A stretch of 45,638 nt of DNA from Paenibacillus dendritiformis. GTDB lineage: Bacteria; Bacillota; Bacilli; Paenibacillales; Paenibacillaceae. The translations under genes and the position numbers were made by a program. Shown here piece after piece: positions 18,283 through 26,835 of this stretch (positions are counted from its first letter, which is position 1; each line of letters begins with the position of its first letter). Below the pieces are notes generated by a model, which saw only the letters and a program-made list of their open reading frames with translations, searched no databases and was not told the origin of the DNA. The stretch spans positions 1 through 45,638 of the forward strand of contig NZ_LDIG01000030.1 in NCBI RefSeq assembly GCF_015845845.1. The letters run 5' to 3'.

Positions 18283-18783
18283 ATGATAAGACAAGCAATT
18301 CAAGCTGCGGCGGCCGCGCTTCTGATCGGGGGCTTCGCCTGGGCCGGCGCCGCCGGCGCATTTCCTGCGGAATTCCAGACCGGGAACACCGCCCCGTCAA
18401 CGAAGGTTCCGCCCGTTCAACTGTTCGACATGCAGCAGGAACGCATTATTAAGACGATTCCGAACCAGGAAGAACATCAGGCAGCCGCGAGGGAATGGCT
18501 TCAATCCGTTACCGGAGTCGCCCCCCAATTGACAATCGACAGCAGCTGCGGCTATATCGTCCGCATTCCGCTCGAATCTCCCGTGGAGATCAAGCTCCCG
18601 TCTGCGGAATTGAAGACGAAGGATGTGTTCTTAATCTACTGTCCGGATAAAGACCCGCTGCTCCTCGTCTTCTCCGAGCAGCGCAAGCCGTTCCTGCTGC
18701 GCATTTCGGCGAATGTGAAGCCGTTCATGCAGAACCTGCTTGCTCCGGCATCCCCGCGGCAGGTGACGCCATCAAGCAATTGA
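18283..18783 (+). CDS. Exported hypothetical protein
   Basis: A 166-aa protein with a signal peptide (residues 1 to about 26, ending in AGAAGAFPAEF) and no further membrane helix. The mature part has YIVRIPLESPVEIKLPS and two Cys (SSCGYI and IYCPDKD) that could form a disulphide outside the cell. The ATG at 18283 has AAAGGAG 8 nt upstream. I do not recognise the family. It is upstream of mtnE on the same strand, but a 120-nt gap and a weak hairpin (18803-18821) separate them. Confidence 0.75.
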   Translation: MIRQAIQAAAAALLIGGFAWAGAAGAFPAEFQTGNTAPSTKVPPVQLFDMQQERIIKTIPNQEEHQAAAREWLQSVTGVAPQLTIDSSCGYIVRIPLESPVEIKLPSAELKTKDVFLIYCPDKDPLLLVFSEQRKPFLLRISANVKPFMQNLLAPASPRQVTPSSN

Positions 18784-18902
18784 CCCTCGGGACGGCCGAT
18801 TCCTTTTCATCGTATGAAAAAGAGGTATACACTTCCGGCAAAACATGCTAAATTATCGTTAATCTTTGCGCTTGGCGATATATGTGTCTGGAGTGAATTA
18901 CG

Positions 18903-20092
18903 ATGAAGCCTACTTTCCCTACAATCGTGCCGGCCGATCGGATGAACGGTCTGCCGAAGCAGTTCTTCGCCGCTCTGGTAGCGCGGGCCCAGGCGAGAGT
19001 CGCTGCCGGCCACGACGTGATTAATCTCGGGCAAGGCAACCCGGATCTGCCGACGGCTCCGCATATCGTCTCCGCCCTGCAGGAAGCGGCCGCGAATCCG
19101 TTATACCACCGCTATCCCCCGTTCCAGGGCTACCGCTTCCTCAAGGAGGCGGTCGCTGAGCGGTACTCGGCCGAGTACGGCGTCGAGCTGGATCCGGATA
19201 CCGAGGTCTCCGTTCTCTTCGGCGGCAAGACCGGGCTCGTGGAAATCAGCCAAATCTTGCTGAACCCGGGCGACGTGTGTCTTGTTCCCGATCCCGGTAC
19301 CCGGATTACTGGTCCGGCGTCGCATTGGCAGGCGCCGAGATGGTCATGATGCCGCTGCTTGAGGCGAGCGGGTATTTGCCGGATTATGAGCGGATTGACG
19401 CCGCATGTCTGGAACGGGCGAAGCTGATGTTCCTCAATTACCCGAACAATCCGACATCCGCCGTCGCGGCTCGCCCGTTCTACGAAGAGACGATTCGCTT
19501 CGCCGAACGGAACGGCATTATCGTGGCGAGCGATTTCGCCTACGGCGCGATCGGCTTCGATGGCCGCCGTCCGATCAGCTTCCTGGAACTCCCGGGAGCG
19601 AAGGAAGTCGGCGTTGAATTCTATACCATGTCCAAAACCTACAATATGGCCGGCTGGCGCGTCGCCTTCGCCGTGGGCAACGCCGAGATCATCCGGCTCA
19701 TCAATCTGATGCAGGACCATATGTACGCCAGTCTGTTCGGCGCCGTGCAGGCCGCCGCGGCGGCCGCCCTCACGGGTCCGCAGGACTGCGTCCGGGAGCT
19801 GTGCGCAACCTATGAATCGCGGCGCAATGCGCTCTACGCGGAGCTGCACCGCATCGGCTGGAACGCTCAGCCGCCCGCCGGCTCCTTTTTCTGCTGGCTT
19901 CCGGTGCCTGCCGGATTCACGTCGGGTTCTTTCGCCGATCTGCTGCTGGAGCAGGCGAATGTAGTGACAGCGCCGGGCATTGGATTCGGGAGTCACGGCG
20001 AAGGCTATGTCCGGCTCGGTCTGCTTGCGCCGGAGGAACGGCTGATCGAGGCGGCCGAGCGCATCGGAGCGCTCGGATTGTTCGGCGGATGA
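18903..20092 (+). pseudogene. mtnE: mtnE-type aminotransferase, broken by a single-base deletion
   Basis: A PLP-dependent class I/II aminotransferase split into two frames: 18903-19349 and a second running from about 19300 to 20092. Joined, they give a normal aminotransferase of about 396 residues with LPKQFFAALVARAQARVAAG, the PLP-lysine motif MSKTYNMAGWRVAF and an intact C-terminus. The break is at 19296-19297: the first frame reads PDPG and then goes wrong, while restoring one G gives PDPGYPDYWSG, the expected sequence. It resembles Bacillus MtnE (YkrV), which transaminates 2-keto-4-methylthiobutyrate to methionine as the last step of salvage; the neighbouring mtnWXB genes support this. 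It could be a real mutation or a sequencing error in a G run. Confidence 0.85.
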
Positions 20093-20160
20093 GACGGCTT
20101 TCGATCTCCCGTGGTGGACATGATTCCGCCCGACGGTGACATTCCGTCGCAATCCGCCGC

Positions 20161-20190
20161 TTTACACGTCTCGGAATCGCATGTTATTCT
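20161..20190 (+). promoter_or_regulatory. Candidate promoter of the proline T-box operon
   Basis: TTTACA (20161-20166), 18-nt spacer, TATTCT (20185-20190). It is placed so that the transcript begins about 7 nt later, at the start of the T-box leader. The match is fair rather than strong. Confidence 0.5.
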
Positions 20191-20196
20191 TATGGT

Positions 20197-20543
20197 AACC
20201 GCGCCGCCGCATGGTAGGGCAGGCGCTGGATACATGGAACGCGATGACAGGACCAGTACGCAACCAAGTCATGCCCAGAGAGCGGATGCCCCGGCTGCAA
20301 GCACCGCCGTTGACCGTTGCGGAACCTATCCTTGAGCGGTCAGCGTAAGCGATGAGTCGCGAAGCTGAACGGCAGCCCCGTTATCGGCAGGAAGCAGGAA
20401 GCGGAGGAATCCCGCGGAAGGCCAATGATCATCGGCAGCGTAAGGCTGCGCTGGCCGCCAGCCGCAGGAGCCATATCCGTCTTCAACAAAGGTGGTACCG
20501 CGGAAGATCGACTTTCGTCCTTTATAGGACGGAAGTTTTTTTA
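20197..20543 (+). ncRNA. T-box riboswitch, proline (CCU) specifier
   Basis: Leader RNA that senses uncharged tRNA. Stem I landmarks are in order: the AGTA element (20255-20258), AGAGAG (20277-20282), an apical GGCTGCAAGCACC, then the specifier loop GGAA-CCT-A with the codon CCT at 20325-20327. CCU is a proline codon. The conserved T-box AAAGGTGGTACCGCGG covers 20488-20503, with the UGGU that pairs with the tRNA acceptor end. A terminator follows: ACTTTCGTCC/GGACGGAAGT and then a run of seven T (20511-20542). Uncharged tRNA-Pro should stabilise the antiterminator and turn on the genes downstream. It accounts for most of the 500-nt gap 20093-20592; the first 70 nt hold only the candidate promoter. 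Confidence 0.93.
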
Positions 20544-20592
20544 TTCCGCAAGAAGCATAAAAGCACGCAGTAAACGGCAGGAAGTGATTGAA

Positions 20593-21693
20593 TTGCAACG
20601 CATCGTAATGAAAATCGGAAGCAGTTCCCTTACGTCGGACAATGGCGGTCTCGATCGCGATCGGGTCTCCTTCTATGTCCGCGAGATTATCGCTCTGCGC
20701 CAACGCGGCGCCCAGGTGGTGCTGGTCACCTCCGGAGCGGTCGCGGCCGGCTTCCGGCATATCGGCTACCGGGAGCGGCCCAAGCAGCTTCATGAGAAGC
20801 AGGCGGCCGCCGCGGTCGGGCAAGCCCTGCTCATGCAGGCGTACCAGGAGCAGCTGCAGATGCATGGAGTGCCTGCGGCCCAAATTTTGCTCACCCGTTC
20901 CGACTTCGCTAACCGGCGCCGGGGACATAATGCGTATATGACGCTCCAGGAATTGCTGGCCCGGGACGTTGTCCCGATTATTAATGAGAATGATACCGTG
21001 TCGGTCGAGGAACTGAAATTCGGCGATAACGACACGCTCTCCGCGCTCGTCGCCAATCTGGTTCACGCGGGCCGGCTCATCATCGTCACCGACACGGACG
21101 GCTTGTATACCGCCGATCCGCGGACGAATCCCGCAGCGACCCGGTTCGACCGCGTCGAGGAAATTAATGAGGATCTATACGCGTATGCGGGAGGGGCCGG
21201 CTCCTCCGTAGGCACGGGCGGCATGCGCTCCAAGCTGGACGCGGCGCGCATCGCCATGCGCGGGGGCGTCCCCGCCTTCGTCGGCAAGGTCAATGAACCG
21301 GGCGATCTTCTGCGCGCGGTGGAAGGCGACGGCAAAGGAACCTATTTCGACACCCATTTTCACGCGCTGCCGATGAAGAAGCAGTGGCTCGGCTTCCATT
21401 CGACGGCGCATGGCCGCATCGGCGTCGATGCCGGGGCGGAGGAGGCGCTCCTGGCCAAAGGCTCCAGCCTGTTGCCCGCCGGCGTCCGATCGATCGAGGG
21501 CGAATTCCATTCCGGCGACGTGGTCGAAGTCATCGGCCCCGATGAGCGGCTTATCGGCAGAGGCATCGTCAATTATGATTCGGATCAGCTTCGCACGGCG
21601 GCCGGCTGGTCCAGCGACGAAGTGATGAAGCGGATGGAAGTGCACCGGATCGAAGTCATTCACCGCGACGAATGGGTTACGTTGCGTTCCTGA
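20593..21693 (+). CDS. proB: Glutamate 5-kinase
   Basis: First enzyme of proline synthesis; phosphorylates glutamate to gamma-glutamyl phosphate. 366 aa, the length of the two-domain form: amino-acid-kinase domain (1 to about 260, with MKIGSSSLT, TSGAVAAGF and INENDTVSVEEL, FGDNDTLSA) and a C-terminal PUA domain (about 275-360). The start is a TTG at 20593, with AGGA about 11 nt upstream; a GTG three codons earlier is too close to that site. The frame stays open further upstream into the T-box, but that is leader RNA. It is the first gene of the T-box operon. Confidence 0.96.
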   Translation: MQRIVMKIGSSSLTSDNGGLDRDRVSFYVREIIALRQRGAQVVLVTSGAVAAGFRHIGYRERPKQLHEKQAAAAVGQALLMQAYQEQLQMHGVPAAQILLTRSDFANRRRGHNAYMTLQELLARDVVPIINENDTVSVEELKFGDNDTLSALVANLVHAGRLIIVTDTDGLYTADPRTNPAATRFDRVEEINEDLYAYAGGAGSSVGTGGMRSKLDAARIAMRGGVPAFVGKVNEPGDLLRAVEGDGKGTYFDTHFHALPMKKQWLGFHSTAHGRIGVDAGAEEALLAKGSSLLPAGVRSIEGEFHSGDVVEVIGPDERLIGRGIVNYDSDQLRTAAGWSSDEVMKRMEVHRIEVIHRDEWVTLRS

Positions 21694-21732
21694 TATTTGG
21701 ACAAAAACTGATTTTGATAAGGAGGAACTATA

Positions 21733-22980
21733 ATGAGTGAAGTGCGTAACAAAGCCGGTCTGGCGAAGCAAGCGGCCCAGATTATGAACCGGCTGACCAC
21801 GGAGGAGAAAAATGCCGCGCTGCTGCAAATGGCGGATAAGCTGCGGGAGCAAGAGCGCTCCATTATCGAAGCCAATGCGAAGGACTTGGAGAACGGCCGG
21901 CAGCAAGGCACCTCCCCTTCCCTGCTCGATCGGCTGGCGCTGAACAGCGACCGGATCGAAGCGATGGCGGAAGGTCTGCGCCAGATTGCCGCTCTGCCCG
22001 ATCCTGTGGGCGACGTGCTCGAAACGTTTACCCGTCCGAATGGCCTGCGGGTCGAGAAAATCCGGGTCCCGCTCGGCGTCATCGGCATGATCTATGAAGC
22101 GCGGCCGAATGTCACGGTCGATGCGGCCGGTCTCTGTCTGAAGACCGGGAATGCGGTCGTCCTGCGGGGCGGCTCGGCCGCGATGGAATCGAACAAGCGC
22201 ATCGTCGCCGTGCTGCACGAGGCGCTGGCCGCGACGGCGCTGCCGGCGGATGCGCTCCAATTGATCGAGAGTCCGGACCGCTCCTCGGTCGATGAGATGC
22301 TGAAGCTGAACGGACTGCTCGACGTCGTCATCCCGCGCGGGGGCGCTTCGCTGATTCAGAATGTCGTGCAAAATGCCACCGTGCCGGTGATTGAGACGGG
22401 TGCCGGCATCTGCCATACGTACATCGATGAATCGGCCCGTCCAGAGATGGCGGAAGCGATTGCCGTCAACGCGAAGGCTCAGCGCCCATCGGTCTGCAAC
22501 GCCATGGAGACGCTGCTCGTGCATCAGGCGTATGCGGAACGCCACCTGCGCGCGCTCCTGGACCAGATGCGCGCACAGGATGTCGAGCTCCGCGGCTGCG
22601 AGCGGACGCAAGCCCTTGATCCGTCGGTGGCGCCGGCCGCCGAAGCGGATTATGCGACCGAATACAACGATTATATCCTCAATGTGCGCATCGTTGATTC
22701 GCTCGATGCCGCGCTGGAGCATATTGCCCGTTACGGCACGATGCATTCGGAATGCATTGTCACCGAGAATGGGCAGCATGCCGAGCGCTTCCTGCAGGAG
22801 GTTGACGCCGCGGCCGTCTATCACAACGCATCGACCCGCTTCACGGACGGATTCGAATTCGGCTTCGGCGCGGAGATCGGCATCAGCACCCAGAAGCTGC
22901 ATGCCCGCGGCCCGATGGGATTGCCGGCTCTCACCTCGACCAAGTACCGAATCTACGGGACAGGACAAATTCGTTCTTAA
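21733..22980 (+). CDS. proA: Gamma-glutamyl phosphate reductase
   Basis: NADPH-dependent reductase that turns gamma-glutamyl phosphate into glutamate semialdehyde; ALDH-fold, 415 aa, normal length. The active-site Cys lies in AQRPSVCNAMETLL. Other landmarks are VIGMIYEARPNVTVDAAGLCLKTGN (read in two pieces) and the C-terminal GPMGLPALTSTKY. It begins 39 nt after proB behind AAGGAGGAACTATA. The pair forms the usual ProB-ProA unit. Confidence 0.97.
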   Translation: MSEVRNKAGLAKQAAQIMNRLTTEEKNAALLQMADKLREQERSIIEANAKDLENGRQQGTSPSLLDRLALNSDRIEAMAEGLRQIAALPDPVGDVLETFTRPNGLRVEKIRVPLGVIGMIYEARPNVTVDAAGLCLKTGNAVVLRGGSAAMESNKRIVAVLHEALAATALPADALQLIESPDRSSVDEMLKLNGLLDVVIPRGGASLIQNVVQNATVPVIETGAGICHTYIDESARPEMAEAIAVNAKAQRPSVCNAMETLLVHQAYAERHLRALLDQMRAQDVELRGCERTQALDPSVAPAAEADYATEYNDYILNVRIVDSLDAALEHIARYGTMHSECIVTENGQHAERFLQEVDAAAVYHNASTRFTDGFEFGFGAEIGISTQKLHARGPMGLPALTSTKYRIYGTGQIRS

Positions 22981-23024
22981 AATAGAGAAACTTTACGAAT
23001 CGATATGGATAGGAAGAGAGAGGA

Positions 23025-23906
23025 ATGAAACTGATGGAAAATCGACATGCACCTGTAACCGACTCGTTCCGCTCGCTTCGCATCGGCATTTACGGAGCCG
23101 GTTCCATGGCGGAAGCGATTATTCGCGGGCTGACGGAGAAACGGCTGATCGCCCCGGACCGGATTGCGGTCGTGAACCGAAGCAATACCGAGCGGCTGGA
23201 GGAACTGCAGCGGCGCTACGGCGTCGCTGCCGATAATTCCCCGGAGGGCAAAATGCGGCTGCTGCAGGCGGCCGATATCGTCCTGCTCGCAGTCAAACCG
23301 AAAGATGCGGCGGGCGCCCTCGCCGAGCTGAAGAATTGCCTGCAGCCGGGCGCGCTCCTGCTCTCGGTCGTCGCCGGACTCTCGATCGCCGCGATGCAGC
23401 GCATCGCAGGCCCGGTTCCCGTCGTGCGCACAATGCCGAATACATCCAGCTCGATCGGCCTCGGCGCCACCGGCGTCTGCTGGTCGGACGAGACGTCCGC
23501 AGACCAGCAGGAAGCCGCCCTCCATCTGCTACAGGCCGTAGGCTATGCAGCCGTGGTGGCCGAGCATGAAATGAATATAATTACCGGACTATCCGGAAGC
23601 GGGCCTGCATATGTATACTATTTGATGGAAGCGATGATCGCGGCGGGCGTCGACGGCGGGCTCTCCGCGGAACAAGCCCGCGAGTTGACCGTGCAGACCG
23701 TACGGGGCGCGGCCGAGATGGTCCGCCTGACCGGAGAAGAGCCGGCCGAGCTTCGGCGCAAGGTGACCTCTCCCGGGGGGACGACCGCAGCCGCGATCGA
23801 GACCCTGGATAAGCATCAATTCCAGCAGGCGCTTCGTTCCGCCATACACCGCGCGGAAGCCCGCGCGCAAGAGATGGGAGAACAAATTGGGAGGGAGACA
23901 TATTGA
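23025..23906 (+). CDS. proC: Pyrroline-5-carboxylate reductase
   Basis: Last step of proline synthesis: P5C plus NAD(P)H to proline. 293 aa. The Rossmann motif is GIYGAGSMAEAIIRG, and the C-terminal signature VTSPGGTTAAAIETLDKHQF is intact. The N-terminus is about 20 residues longer than usual. Two in-frame ATGs (23025 and 23034) compete: AGGAAG serves the first and AGAGGA the second. It follows proA by 44 nt. Its TGA overlaps the TTG start of mtnW, which ties the methionine-salvage genes to the proline operon. Confidence 0.95.
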   Translation: MKLMENRHAPVTDSFRSLRIGIYGAGSMAEAIIRGLTEKRLIAPDRIAVVNRSNTERLEELQRRYGVAADNSPEGKMRLLQAADIVLLAVKPKDAAGALAELKNCLQPGALLLSVVAGLSIAAMQRIAGPVPVVRTMPNTSSSIGLGATGVCWSDETSADQQEAALHLLQAVGYAAVVAEHEMNIITGLSGSGPAYVYYLMEAMIAAGVDGGLSAEQARELTVQTVRGAAEMVRLTGEEPAELRRKVTSPGGTTAAAIETLDKHQFQQALRSAIHRAEARAQEMGEQIGRETY

Positions 23907-25120
23907 AAGCACATTGCACCGCCACGTATCGCATTTATGACGATCGCGCCGACTTCGCCAGCAAGGCGGACAGCATCGCCGTCGGCATGACGGTCGGCAG
24001 TTGGACCGAGCTGCCGGAAGCGCAAAAAGCGGATATGGCCAAGCATCTGGGACAAGTCCTCTCCGTCGTGCCTGTCGAATCCGACATCCCGGGCGAGCGG
24101 TATGCGGATATCACGATCGCCTATCCGGACGTCAACTACAGCCGGGATTTGCCTGCGCTGCTCGTGACGATGTTCGGGAAGCTGTCCATGGATGGACGCA
24201 TCAAGCTGATGGATATCGAATGGTCCGATGCGTTCAAGCAGGCGTTCCCTGGACCGAAGTTCGGCCTCGACGGGGTGCGGAAGCTGGTCGATGTGCATGA
24301 TCGGCCGCTGCTGATGAGTATTTTCAAATCCGTCATCGGCTATGATCTGCCGGCTCTTGCCGAGCAATTCCGGCAGCAAGCTTTGGGCGGAGTCAATATC
24401 ATTAAAGACGACGAAATCTTGTTCGAGAATCCTCTCACGCCAATCGAACGCAGGGTAAAGGCCTGCATCGAGACGGCCGATGCCGTCAGCCAGCAGACCG
24501 GCCGGAAGCTGCTGTATGCGGTCAATCTGACAGGCCCGACGTTCAAGCTTCGCGATCAGGCCCTGCGCGCGATCGAAGCCGGAGCCAACGCCTTCCTGTT
24601 CAACGTGCTCGCCTATGGCTTCGATGTGCTGCACGCGCTCAGCTCGGATCCGGATATATCCGTGCCGATCGCGGCGCATCCGGCGATGGCTGGCAGCATG
24701 TATCCGTCGCCGCATCACGGCATCGCGGCCCAGCTCCTGCTCGGCAAGCTGATGCGGCTCGCCGGAGCGGATTTGGTGCTGTTCCCGTCACCGTACGGCT
24801 CCGTTACGATGCCGGCCGAGGATACTTTCGCCATCCGCGATGCGCTCACCCGGCAGGATATGGCGCTGCAGCGCAGCTTCCCGGTGCCGTCGGCAGGCAT
24901 CCATCCAGGCATCGTCCCGCTTATCATTCGCGACTTCGGCACCGATGTCGTTGTCAATGCGGGCGGAGGCATCCATGGGCATCCGCTTGGGACCGCCGCC
25001 GGAGGGCGCGCATTCGTGCAGGCTATTGACGCCGTCATGCAGGGCAAAACCCTGGAAAGCTGCGCGGCAGATCAGGAAGAGCTGCGGGCCGCGATTCAAG
25101 CTTGGGGGGTGAAGCAGTGA
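23903..25120 (+). CDS. mtnW: 2,3-diketo-5-methylthiopentyl-1-phosphate enolase (RuBisCO-like protein)
   Basis: Type IV RuBisCO-like enzyme of methionine salvage. 405 aa. The metal-binding motif KDDE (168-171) is intact, with Lys168, Asp170 and Glu171 at the positions of the carbamylated lysine, Asp and Glu of RuBisCO. It enolises diketo-methylthiopentyl phosphate made by MtnB. The start is TTG 23903 with GGGAGGGAG upstream, overlapping the proC stop (TTGA). Clean frame and ordinary codon use suggest it has been under selection until recently, even though its substrate supplier mtnB is broken next door. Confidence 0.94.
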   Translation: MKAHCTATYRIYDDRADFASKADSIAVGMTVGSWTELPEAQKADMAKHLGQVLSVVPVESDIPGERYADITIAYPDVNYSRDLPALLVTMFGKLSMDGRIKLMDIEWSDAFKQAFPGPKFGLDGVRKLVDVHDRPLLMSIFKSVIGYDLPALAEQFRQQALGGVNIIKDDEILFENPLTPIERRVKACIETADAVSQQTGRKLLYAVNLTGPTFKLRDQALRAIEAGANAFLFNVLAYGFDVLHALSSDPDISVPIAAHPAMAGSMYPSPHHGIAAQLLLGKLMRLAGADLVLFPSPYGSVTMPAEDTFAIRDALTRQDMALQRSFPVPSAGIHPGIVPLIIRDFGTDVVVNAGGGIHGHPLGTAAGGRAFVQAIDAVMQGKTLESCAADQEELRAAIQAWGVKQ

Positions 25121-25782
25121 GCCAGAGACGCCGACGGGTCATCTTCTGCGATTTCGACGGTACGATTACCGTGAACGACAATATTATCGCCATTATCCGC
25201 CACTTCAACCCGCCGGGCTGGGAACCGATTGTCCAGGACGTGCTGGAGGAACGCATTTCCATCTCCGAAGGCGTCGGGAAAATGTTCGCCCTGCTGCCAT
25301 CGTCGATGCGTGATGAAGTCATCCGCTTCGCGCTTGGACAAGCCGTGATCCGGCCGGGATTCGAGGAATTCGTCCGCTTCTGCCGCGACAGCGGTATCGA
25401 TCTGTACGTGACGAGCGGCGGCATCGACTTCTTCGTCTATCCGCTGCTTGAGCCTTTCGGCATTCCTTCCGATCATATTTATTGCAACGGCAGCGACTTC
25501 AGCGGAGAGTCGATTCGGATCACATGGCCTCATCCTTGCCAGGAGCCGTGCCGGAACAAGTGCGGAATGTGCAAGGCGACCATTGTGCGCCGCTTTCCGC
25601 AGGAACAATATGAGCGGATCGTTATCGGGGACAGCGTGACGGACTTCGCGGCAGCGAAGCTGGTCGAATTCGTCTATGCGCGGTCCCAGCTTATCAGCAA
25701 ATGCGAAGAGCTGCACCTTCTTTATGCGCCGTTCGAGACGTTTTATGATATTATCGAGCATCTGGGGGGTTCGGCTTCATGA
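25117..25782 (+). CDS. mtnX: 2-hydroxy-3-keto-5-methylthiopentenyl-1-phosphate phosphatase
   Basis: HAD-superfamily phosphatase acting after MtnW to give the acireductone. 221 aa from GTG 25117. Motif I is FCDFDGTIT (Asp12 nucleophile, Asp14), motif II is in TSGGIDFF, and motif IV is IGDSVTDFAAAK. A Cys-rich insert (CQEPCRNKCGMCK) in the cap region could bind metal. The GTG overlaps the mtnW stop (GTGA) and GGGGGGTG lies upstream. The gene is intact. Confidence 0.94.
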   Translation: MSQRRRRVIFCDFDGTITVNDNIIAIIRHFNPPGWEPIVQDVLEERISISEGVGKMFALLPSSMRDEVIRFALGQAVIRPGFEEFVRFCRDSGIDLYVTSGGIDFFVYPLLEPFGIPSDHIYCNGSDFSGESIRITWPHPCQEPCRNKCGMCKATIVRRFPQEQYERIVIGDSVTDFAAAKLVEFVYARSQLISKCEELHLLYAPFETFYDIIEHLGGSAS

Positions 25783-26326
25783 TAGATATCCGGTTAACTA
25801 TGGAGGAAAAGCAGCACGCTCTTGCCGAGCTGCGCAGCATCAAGGAACAATTCGCAGCGCGTCATTGGTTCCCCGGAACGAGCGGCAATCTGTCTGTCCG
25901 CACACGGGGTATCGAGGAGGGGCGTTTTCAATACGCGATTACGGCCAGCGGCAAAGACAAGTCCGTACATACGCCAGAGGACTTCCTGTTCGTGGATGAA
26001 GCCGGACAGCCCTGTGAGGCGACCCGTCTCCGAGATCTATGGGGATGAAGGCTATATTCCCGTCCAAGGCGTGGAGCTTATCAAAGCTTTCAACATCTGG
26101 GAGGATAATGCGCGGATCGACATCCCGGTCGTTCCGAAACTACGCTCATATTCCGAGCATCGTTCCCTGCATTACGGCCAAGCTCAATCCGGCCGTCCCG
26201 GGCATCGTGCTGCGCAACCACGGCATTTACGCCTGGGGAGCCAACTGCTTCGAGGCGAAGCGCCATCTCGAGGCGTTCGAGTTTCTGTTCGAGCATGTCT
26301 ATCGAATGAAAGCGTTGGAATTATAG
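25779..26326 (+). pseudogene. mtnB: mtnB (methylthioribulose-1-phosphate dehydratase), internally deleted and frameshifted
   Basis: Remains of a class II aldolase-family dehydratase. Frame 1 (25779 to about 26025) has RHWFPGTSGNLSVR and ITASGKDKSVHTPEDFL. It then jumps to a second frame, VSEIYGDEG...[23 protein letters not shown] (about 26026-26138), and, after one extra A in the A-run near 26137-26139, to a third frame with [17 protein letters not shown] and [10 protein letters not shown], ending at 26326. The family normally has some 35-40 residues between the first two pieces, with the SAETLLH and HVH zinc ligands. They are absent, so the enzyme would be dead even if frameshifts were read through. 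It starts by ATGA overlap with mtnX. Confidence 0.9.
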
Positions 26327-26337
26327 CGCTTCACCTG

Positions 26338-26372
26338 CGATCGCTTTGCAAGACCGCTCTTCAAAGCGATCG
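26338..26372 (+). terminator. Terminator closing the pro-mtn operon
   Basis: CGATCGCTTTG (26338-26348) pairs with CAAAGCGATCG (26362-26372), with an inner AAGA/TCTT. The long, near-perfect stem follows the mtnB remnant by 11 nt. It is followed by TATCTTTA, a poor T-tract. mtnD, which follows mtnB in Bacillus, is not present before or after it. Confidence 0.7.
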
Positions 26373-26628
26373 TATCTTTAACAGGATGCCCCTGCGGAAG
26401 ATCTCCGCAAGAGATGCCGATCACGCCGTGGCGACCGGTTACGAGCTCCTTTGCTCCATTCTCCCCTTCAGTCAGGTCCATGAACGGAATCTCGCCATTC
26501 ATCTTTCCACTCTGCTATCCCCCTCTCATAAAAGCTCACTCTCCTCTGCCCATAGTGCCATAGACCAAAATGATAAATCCGGTAAGCGTATATTACAAGT
26601 GTCTATAGCGAGTGCGTATCTAGGACAC

Positions 26629-26703
26629 ATGACGCTCTCTTCCAAGCCGTACTCTTGCGTGACGTTCCCTTGCTTGACGTTCTCTCGCATGAAGTACTTG
26701 TGT
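26629..26703. repeat. Five degenerate 15-bp tandem units
   Basis: Five consecutive 15-nt units begin ATGACGCTC, AAGCCGTAC, GTGACGTTC, TTGACGTTC and ATGAAGTAC; units three and four are the closest pair. They lie in the 690-nt gene-free stretch 26373-27060, where I find no ribosome site or convincing coding frame. The period is a multiple of three, and in a minus frame it reads as a five-residue repeat, but that frame has no ribosome site. Confidence 0.6.
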
Positions 26704-26835
26704 GAATCGACCGTTTTGAGGAAAACCAAACCTTCTCCCTCCATCCCCGCATGCTTCCCGCTTGCAAATCGAGCCCTATGAGCGACTGGACTCTGAACCA
26801 TGGGGAGAATATGGATAAACGCCATATACACTGCA

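Noticed and set aside
18784-18902. SAM (S-box) riboswitch before mtnE
   Set aside because: The gap is only about 120 nt and lacks the S-box core elements; I see just a short imperfect hairpin.
20425-20592. Upstream extension of proB
   Set aside because: This stretch is the T-box antiterminator and terminator; the family N-terminus starts at 20593.
21175-22968. Long minus-strand open frame of 597 codons
   Set aside because: Antisense shadow of proB and proA caused by GC-rich codon use; no ribosome site or recognisable motif.
25102-25116. ATG-like earlier start for mtnX at 25102
   Set aside because: The GTG at 25117 has a GGGGGGTG ribosome site and the GTGA overlap with mtnW, and it begins just before the HAD motif as in the family.
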